This document shows positions 59,171 to 64,000 of a DNA stretch of 64,000 nt, piece after piece; positions within the stretch are counted from its first letter, which is position 1, and every line of letters starts with the position of its first letter. The translations under genes were made by a program, and so were the position numbers. Origin of the DNA: Roseivirga sp. (GTDB lineage: Bacteria; Bacteroidota; Bacteroidia; Cytophagales; Cyclobacteriaceae); NCBI GenBank assembly GCA_021404565.1, contig JAAWWF010000001.1:543613-607612 (forward strand). Reading direction: 5' to 3'. The notes under the pieces are model-generated. The model searched no databases and had not been told where the DNA came from. It saw only the letters and a list, made by a program, of their open reading frames with translations.

Positions 59171-60666
59171 GCTCAATGAAAAGGTACAGTATTTTATTAT
59201 TGATCTTGTTTGCAATGGCCTGCAATCGGGCAGCACCTGACAATGTTTCTGTGGTCAATGCCATAGAAACACCTGCAATAAGCAATACCATTTGGACAAA
59301 CCAAACCGAACTGTTCGTGGAATATCCTGTCTTGGTGGTTGGGAAAACAAGCCGCTTTGCAGCACATTTCACGGTATTGGATGGGCACCAGCCTGTACGG
59401 GAAGGAAGCGTGACGGTGAGTCTCATCAAAGGGACATATGGAATCAGGCATAAGGTAGAAGCTCCTTCTTCACCTGGCATTTTCACGCCTGCCTTGCAAC
59501 CTAAGGAGGCTGGGGACTATCAGTTAATCTTTGATCTGAAAACCCCAACCTACACGGACAGAATTGTGGTTGGCAACGTAAAAGTATACGGTACTCTAAC
59601 GGATGCCATTGATGAATTAGGAGGAATTGAGGATGATGAAGGCATCTCTTTTCTCAAAGAACAAGCCTGGAAGATGGAGTTTCAGACGGCCAATGTTGCG
59701 GAGAAGGAAATCTATGATATGATCCCAACATACGGCATTTGGAAAGTGGCAACTTCCGATGATCAGACTTTGACTGCTCCGGCCACCGGGACTTTGAAGT
59801 TTACTCCACATCACTTAACCGCAGGCAAGTCTATTAAGGCTGGTGAAATGTTAATGGAAATTGTCAGTTCTGAGTTAACGACCAATAACCTCAATTCGGA
59901 GATCCAAAAAGCAAAAGCAAGCCTCGATCAGGCCAAAGCTTCATACGATCGCATATCGGATTTGTACGAAAGCAAAATCACTTCTAAGACTGAATTTGAA
60001 AAGGCCAAAGAAAAGTATCTGTTGGCCAAAACCAATTATGAAACACTCTCAGCAGGATTTACCGGGAAAGGAAAGGAGGTCTTAGCACCCTTCAATGGCT
60101 ATGTTCTGGAAGTAAACGTAGAAAACGGTGATTTTGCGGAACAAGGGAAACCTTTGATGAAGGTTACGATTGACCAAAATCATGTGCTCCAAACTAAGGT
60201 CAACACGAGTCACGCAGAAGCATTGAATGATATTAGGGACATAAGATATAAACTGGATGATGACTCATGGTCGAGCATGAATGCAGCAAATGGCAGGGTT
60301 ATTTCTGTAAGTCGAGAGGTAACTGCTGACGATCCCATGCTCTCCGTTTATGCCGAATTGCAGGAAGATATTCATATGCCTGACGGAAGTTATACTGAAG
60401 TTCAAGTAGCCGTTGGAGCGCCTGTCAAATCGTTGGTTGTTCCCAATTCAGCGTTGATCGAAGATTATGGTCAATACTCCGTCATTGTCCAATTGTCAGG
60501 TGAGTTGTTTGAAAAGCGCAATGTTACGATAGGCAGACAAAATGGAGCTGAAGTTGAAATCAAAAGTGGCTTGCAACAAGGCGAAGTGGTGGTGATCAAA
60601 GGAGCCTACCAAGTAAAAATGGCTTCCATGTCGGGAGCAGCCCCAGCTCATGGTCATGCACATTAA
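59167..60666 (+). CDS. RND efflux periplasmic adaptor (CusB/CzcB-like)
   Basis: A 499-residue lipoprotein adaptor (lipobox LFAMACNRAA). An N-terminal beta domain of about 150 residues comes first, then a lipoyl-like half (ATGTLKFTPHHLTAGKSIKAG), a coiled-coil hairpin (NSEIQKAKASLDQAKASYDR with KAKEKYLLAKTNYE) and the second lipoyl half (VLAPFNGYVLEVNVENGDFAEQG), in the usual MFP order. The C-terminus ends in a short His tail (AHGHAH). It should link the pump and the TolC-like channel. It overlaps the lipoprotein gene by 4 bp and ends 9 bp before the pump gene. Confidence 0.9.
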   Translation: MSSMKRYSILLLILFAMACNRAAPDNVSVVNAIETPAISNTIWTNQTELFVEYPVLVVGKTSRFAAHFTVLDGHQPVREGSVTVSLIKGTYGIRHKVEAPSSPGIFTPALQPKEAGDYQLIFDLKTPTYTDRIVVGNVKVYGTLTDAIDELGGIEDDEGISFLKEQAWKMEFQTANVAEKEIYDMIPTYGIWKVATSDDQTLTAPATGTLKFTPHHLTAGKSIKAGEMLMEIVSSELTTNNLNSEIQKAKASLDQAKASYDRISDLYESKITSKTEFEKAKEKYLLAKTNYETLSAGFTGKGKEVLAPFNGYVLEVNVENGDFAEQGKPLMKVTIDQNHVLQTKVNTSHAEALNDIRDIRYKLDDDSWSSMNAANGRVISVSREVTADDPMLSVYAELQEDIHMPDGSYTEVQVAVGAPVKSLVVPNSALIEDYGQYSVIVQLSGELFEKRNVTIGRQNGAEVEIKSGLQQGEVVVIKGAYQVKMASMSGAAPAHGHAH

Positions 60667-60675
60667 AAAGTTGAG

Positions 60676-63600
60676 ATGATGTTAAATAAGGTATTATCCA
60701 TCTCACTACAAAACCGCCTGTTGGTACTCCTGAGTGCGGTATTGTTGAGCGTTACCGGGCTCTACATTGCCCGAAACATGAATGTTGATGTGTTTCCTGA
60801 TCTCACTGCGCCAACTGTAACCATTCTTACAGAAGCACATGGAATGGAATCAGAAGAAGTGGAAAAGCTGGTGAGTTACCAATTAGAAACAGCCCTAAAC
60901 GGTTCACCACAGGTGAGGCGAATTCGCTCTTCTTCTGCCGCAGGCATTTCCATTGTCTGGGTTGAATTTGAATGGGGGACTGATATTTACCGTGCCCGTC
61001 AAATTGTGAGTGAGCGTATACCCACTGTACGGGAAAATCTTCCGGAAGAAGTAGGTACGCCCACCATGGCACCAATTGCCTCTATCATGGGGGAGATCAT
61101 GCTCTTGGGAGTTACCTCAGACAGTCTTTCTCCAATGGAAGTACGCACTTTAGCGGATTGGACAATCAGACCTCGGATCAAGTCCATTGGTGGTATTGCC
61201 AATGCTATTGTCATAGGTGGAGACTACAAGCAATACCAAGTGCTGGCAGACCCTGTGAAATTGAAGTATTACAATGTCAGCCTTCCCGAATTGCTGGAGA
61301 AGGTAAGAGAAAGCAATCAAAATGCTCCTGGGGGCGTACTGAATCAGCATGGCAATCAATACATTATCAGGGGTAGTGGAAGGGCCTATCAGATTGATCA
61401 AATCAAAGAAAGTGTACTAAAACAAGTCAACGGACAAACCATCAAAATTGGAGACGTGGCCAAAGTTCAAATTGGAGCTTCCGATAAAATTGGAGATGGC
61501 TCTTTGAATGCCGCTTCGGCAGTGGTAATGACCATTTCCAAACAGCCGGATGTCAATACACTTGAGCTTACTGAGAGGCTTGATGAGGCCATTGCTGATT
61601 TGTCACGAACACTTCCTTCTGGTGTCAGGATTGAAAGTCAAATTTTCAGGCAATCCGACTTCATTGATGCATCTATCAATAACCTCAATCAGACCCTTTT
61701 AGAAGGAGCATTGTTCGTAGTGATTGTACTATTCATTTTCCTAATGAACTGGCGAACAACGGTAATTTCTCTTGTTGCCATTCCGATTTCCTTATTAGTG
61801 TCCATCATAGTAATGAAGCTATTAGGCTATACCATTAACACCATGAGTTTGGGTGGAATGGCCATTGCGATAGGTGCTTTGGTTGACGATGCTATCATTG
61901 ATGTGGAGAATGTTTTCAAACGCTTGAGGGAAAATATTCGAAAGCCGAAGGAAGATCGATTACCAATTTTGACAGTGGTGAAAGAGGCTTCGATCGAGAT
62001 CAGAAGCTCTATAATCATTGCCACCTTGATCATCATCGTTGCATTTGTTCCGTTATTTTTCCTTTCAGGTATGGAAGGACGATTACTTCAGCCTTTAGGG
62101 ATAGCCTTTATCACTTCTGTGCTCACTTCCTTGATTGTTGCCGTCACAGTTACACCAGTTCTCTGTTCATACTTGTTGAAAAGTGACAGCGTGCTTAGAA
62201 AACAGGCAGAGGGAACAAGAGTGGAACGCTGGCTGCAGAAAAGATACTCAGCTGTACTTACGACCGTATTAAAATGGCCCAAAACCGTGATTGGCACTAC
62301 GGTGTTAGGCTTTGCTATTAGTTTGGTGTTGCTCACCCAATTGGGGAGAAGTTTTTTACCGGAGTTTAATGAGGGCTCATTGGTAATTAGTGCTGTCGGA
62401 ATACCCGGAATGTCATTGGAAGAAAGCAACAAGCATGGCCAGCTCATTGAAGAACTTCTATTGGAGATGCCTGAAATTGATGTGGTCACACGAAGAACCG
62501 GCCGGGCTGAGTTGGACGAGCACGCACAAGGTGTCAATGCGGCAGAAATTGATGTTCCATTCAAACTGAACGGCAAAACCAAAGAAGCCTTTTTCGAAGA
62601 AGTGCGCACCAAATTGAGTGTAGTTCCGGGAGTAAACATCACGCTTGGTCAGCCTATTGCCCATAGGATTGATCATATGTTGTCAGGTACCCGTGCAAAC
62701 ATCGCCATCAAAATTTTTGGTGATGACCTTGCTCGATTGTTTGAACTAGGTAAAGGCATTGAAAGCAGCATTCAAGGTGTTGATGGAATCGCTGACGTTG
62801 CGGTAGATCAACAAGTTGAAGTTCCTCAATTGCGGATCACTCCCAAAAGGCAAATACTGGCCGCTTATGGCATGACTGTAGCCCAACTAATGGAGCAAGT
62901 TGATATTGCCTTTGCAGGTGAAAAGGCCGGAGAGATTTATGAAGGTCAGCAGTATTTTGACTTAGTAGTTCGATTGCAGAAAAGATCAAGAAACAACCTG
63001 GCAATTATCAAATCGGCTTTAATCAGTTTGCCAAATGGTGGGCAAACCACACTCGATCAATTGGCCGATGTGCTATCCGTGAGTAGCCCGAATAGCATCA
63101 ATCGTGAAAATGTTCAGCGAAAAATCGTGGTAGCTGCCAACGTTCAGGGGCGTGACTTGAGAGGTGTGGTCAATGACATTCAGCGCATTGTAAATAGCGA
63201 AGTGGATTTACCCGAAGGGTATCGAGTAGAATACGGTGGACAATTTGAAAGCGAAGCCAAAGCGTCACAATTGTTAGTCCTCATGGCTATCGCTGCGGTG
63301 TTGGTTATTTTCCTATTGCTGTACTTTGAATTTAAAAACGTTCGACTGTCCTTTATCGTGTTGATCAATCTACCACTGGCCTTGATAGGAGGAATCCTGA
63401 TTGTCTATTTCACTTCGGGCATTATCAGCATAGCCGCTACCATCGGCTTTATCAGCCTTTTTGGAATAGCTACCCGGAATGGCATATTACTGGTGAGTCG
63501 CTATGAGGATTTGAGAAAAGACGGCTTGAAAGGACTGGAATTACTCAAAACCGGAGCACTGGACAGGTTGAACCCAATTCTGATGACTGCGTTCACAACT

Positions 63601-63777
63601 GGCTTGGCTTTAATTCCGCTCACTCTCAAAGGAGGACAGCCAGGAAATGAGATTCAAAGCCCAATGGCTGTGGTAATACTTGGAGGCTTATTGTCCGCTA
63701 CTTTGTTAAATCTAGTCGTGATTCCTTGTATATATCAGCTTATTAAAGGCCTAAGTAAAACTACCATGAGTACCTAA
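60676..63777 (+). CDS. Heavy-metal RND efflux pump (CzcA/CusA family)
   Basis: A 1033-residue inner-membrane pump. Twelve transmembrane helices are arranged 1+5 and 1+5 around two large periplasmic loops. The HME signature is present (HGMESEEVEKLVSYQLETALNGSPQVRRIRSSS, key positions). In helix 4 the proton-relay segment reads IAIGALVDDAIIDVENVFKRL; this Asp-Asp form differs from the DGAV of CzcA and the DAAI of CusA, so the metal ion cannot be named from it. With the CusB-like adaptor and TolC-like channel it forms a tripartite export system. It follows the adaptor by 9 bp and ends the cluster. Confidence 0.93.
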   Translation: MMLNKVLSISLQNRLLVLLSAVLLSVTGLYIARNMNVDVFPDLTAPTVTILTEAHGMESEEVEKLVSYQLETALNGSPQVRRIRSSSAAGISIVWVEFEWGTDIYRARQIVSERIPTVRENLPEEVGTPTMAPIASIMGEIMLLGVTSDSLSPMEVRTLADWTIRPRIKSIGGIANAIVIGGDYKQYQVLADPVKLKYYNVSLPELLEKVRESNQNAPGGVLNQHGNQYIIRGSGRAYQIDQIKESVLKQVNGQTIKIGDVAKVQIGASDKIGDGSLNAASAVVMTISKQPDVNTLELTERLDEAIADLSRTLPSGVRIESQIFRQSDFIDASINNLNQTLLEGALFVVIVLFIFLMNWRTTVISLVAIPISLLVSIIVMKLLGYTINTMSLGGMAIAIGALVDDAIIDVENVFKRLRENIRKPKEDRLPILTVVKEASIEIRSSIIIATLIIIVAFVPLFFLSGMEGRLLQPLGIAFITSVLTSLIVAVTVTPVLCSYLLKSDSVLRKQAEGTRVERWLQKRYSAVLTTVLKWPKTVIGTTVLGFAISLVLLTQLGRSFLPEFNEGSLVISAVGIPGMSLEESNKHGQLIEELLLEMPEIDVVTRRTGRAELDEHAQGVNAAEIDVPFKLNGKTKEAFFEEVRTKLSVVPGVNITLGQPIAHRIDHMLSGTRANIAIKIFGDDLARLFELGKGIESSIQGVDGIADVAVDQQVEVPQLRITPKRQILAAYGMTVAQLMEQVDIAFAGEKAGEIYEGQQYFDLVVRLQKRSRNNLAIIKSALISLPNGGQTTLDQLADVLSVSSPNSINRENVQRKIVVAANVQGRDLRGVVNDIQRIVNSEVDLPEGYRVEYGGQFESEAKASQLLVLMAIAAVLVIFLLLYFEFKNVRLSFIVLINLPLALIGGILIVYFTSGIISIAATIGFISLFGIATRNGILLVSRYEDLRKDGLKGLELLKTGALDRLNPILMTAFTTGLALIPLTLKGGQPGNEIQSPMAVVILGGLLSATLLNLVVIPCIYQLIKGLSKTTMST

Positions 63778-63835
63778 TTGAATAGTCTTTCTCATAACCC
63801 GAAGGAGCTCGCTCAAGCCCATAGCCATCGGGACA

Positions 63836-63851
63836 GGTGAGCCCACAAAAA
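63836..63851 (+). repeat. 16-bp near-repeat of the tRNA 3' end
   Basis: AGGTGAGCCCACAAAA matches 56581-56596 (AGGTGGGCCCACAAAA), the tRNA acceptor end and its flank, at 15 of 16 positions. The two copies flank the metal-efflux cluster and could be integration att-like repeats. No integrase gene lies between them. Confidence 0.4.
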
Positions 63852-63895
63852 GTAAAAGCTCCGCTAGCAAGTGGGGCTTTTACTTTTTGTGGCTG
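63841..63895. terminator. Very strong hairpin after the pump gene (bidirectional terminator)
   Basis: CCACAAAAAGTAAAAGC (63844-63860) pairs perfectly with 63877-63893, and three more bases extend the stem to 20 bp with a 10-base loop. The flanks are T-rich on both strands, so it could stop transcription both ways. Confidence 0.82.
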
Positions 63896-64000
63896 ATTAA
63901 ACAAGAAATGCCTTTATCATATTTCGGCAGTTAAAAAGTCTATCCCCAAATATATCATAACCCACGGCTTGCTGTTTTCAGCTTGAAGCTCATTTCGTTA

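Noticed and set aside
63781-63851. A second tRNA gene at the right edge, because of the GAGCCCACA end
   Set aside because: No anticodon or D arm can be folded upstream; only the acceptor-like 16 bases match.
1-64000. CRISPR array, transposase, phage or rRNA genes
   Set aside because: No regularly spaced direct repeats, transposase motifs, phage structural genes or rRNA-like sequence were seen.

Overview
The window reads as a chromosomal segment of a Bacteroidota bacterium, most likely a marine or soil Cytophagales relative. Four things support this: type IX secretion (T9SS) C-terminal sorting domains of both common kinds, a GSCFA-family protein, few Shine-Dalgarno sequences, and several exact matches to the Bacteroidota -7 promoter box TAnnTTTG (upstream of rpsF, folE, ribBA, dnaG, the PASTA gene and the metal-efflux cluster). 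No phage, transposase or CRISPR array is visible. Most of the window is ordinary core chromosome; the accessory-looking parts are the right end (metal efflux, about 56.6-63.9 kb) and small patches near 12.7-15.2 kb and 35.2-36.5 kb.

Layout. 0-2.5 kb: truncated HxlR regulator divergent from a SRPBCC/TfoX pair, then a DsbA-like protein paired with a Vms1-type (VLRF1) release-factor-like protein. 2.5-11.4 kb: class A penicillin-binding protein, saccharopine dehydrogenase-like protein, cytidine deaminase plus carboxylesterase, a secreted protein with two tandem jelly-roll domains, and an OmpR-type two-component system. 11.5-12.6 kb: rpsF-rpsR-rplI. 12.7-15.2 kb: a surface protein with a tail-fibre-like C-terminus, orphan terminators and short repeats.

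15.2-25 kb is an alpha-glucan block: GlgE, stand-alone maltokinase, branching enzyme GlgB, a GH57/DUF3536 enzyme and a lipoprotein, tightly packed on the + strand. A small free-standing glycogen-binding (CBM48) protein lies on the - strand at its far end. The operon and the CBM48 gene both carry the perfect palindrome CAAACGTTTG about 125-135 bp before their start codons, which suggests one LacI-type regulon. No trehalose synthase is present.

25-43 kb: SprB-repeat surface protein, GSCFA protein, YyaL-type thioredoxin/glycosidase-like protein, PriA, cation/proton antiporter, a coiled-coil membrane protein, folE-cysS-dcd, YidD, a NodB deacetylase, a secreted hydrolase and a VOC protein. 43-56.4 kb: secreted thioredoxin, SurE, RibBA, DnaG, Mrp ATPase plus NifU-like scaffold, PASTA protein, T9SS protein, rhodanese, and a HAD-MtnA-class II aldolase operon for 5-deoxypentose or methylthioribose disposal. 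RibBA and DnaG, which are neighbours, have both lost most or all of their zinc-ligand residues.

56.5-64 kb: a CAT-anticodon tRNA, palindromic intergenic elements, then a heavy-metal efflux cluster: His-rich exported protein, TolC-like channel, His-rich lipoprotein, CusB-like adaptor and CusA/CzcA-like pump. It ends in a very strong hairpin. A 16-bp near-repeat of the tRNA 3' end lies just beyond the pump gene, so the cluster may be a tRNA-targeted insertion, although no integrase is seen.
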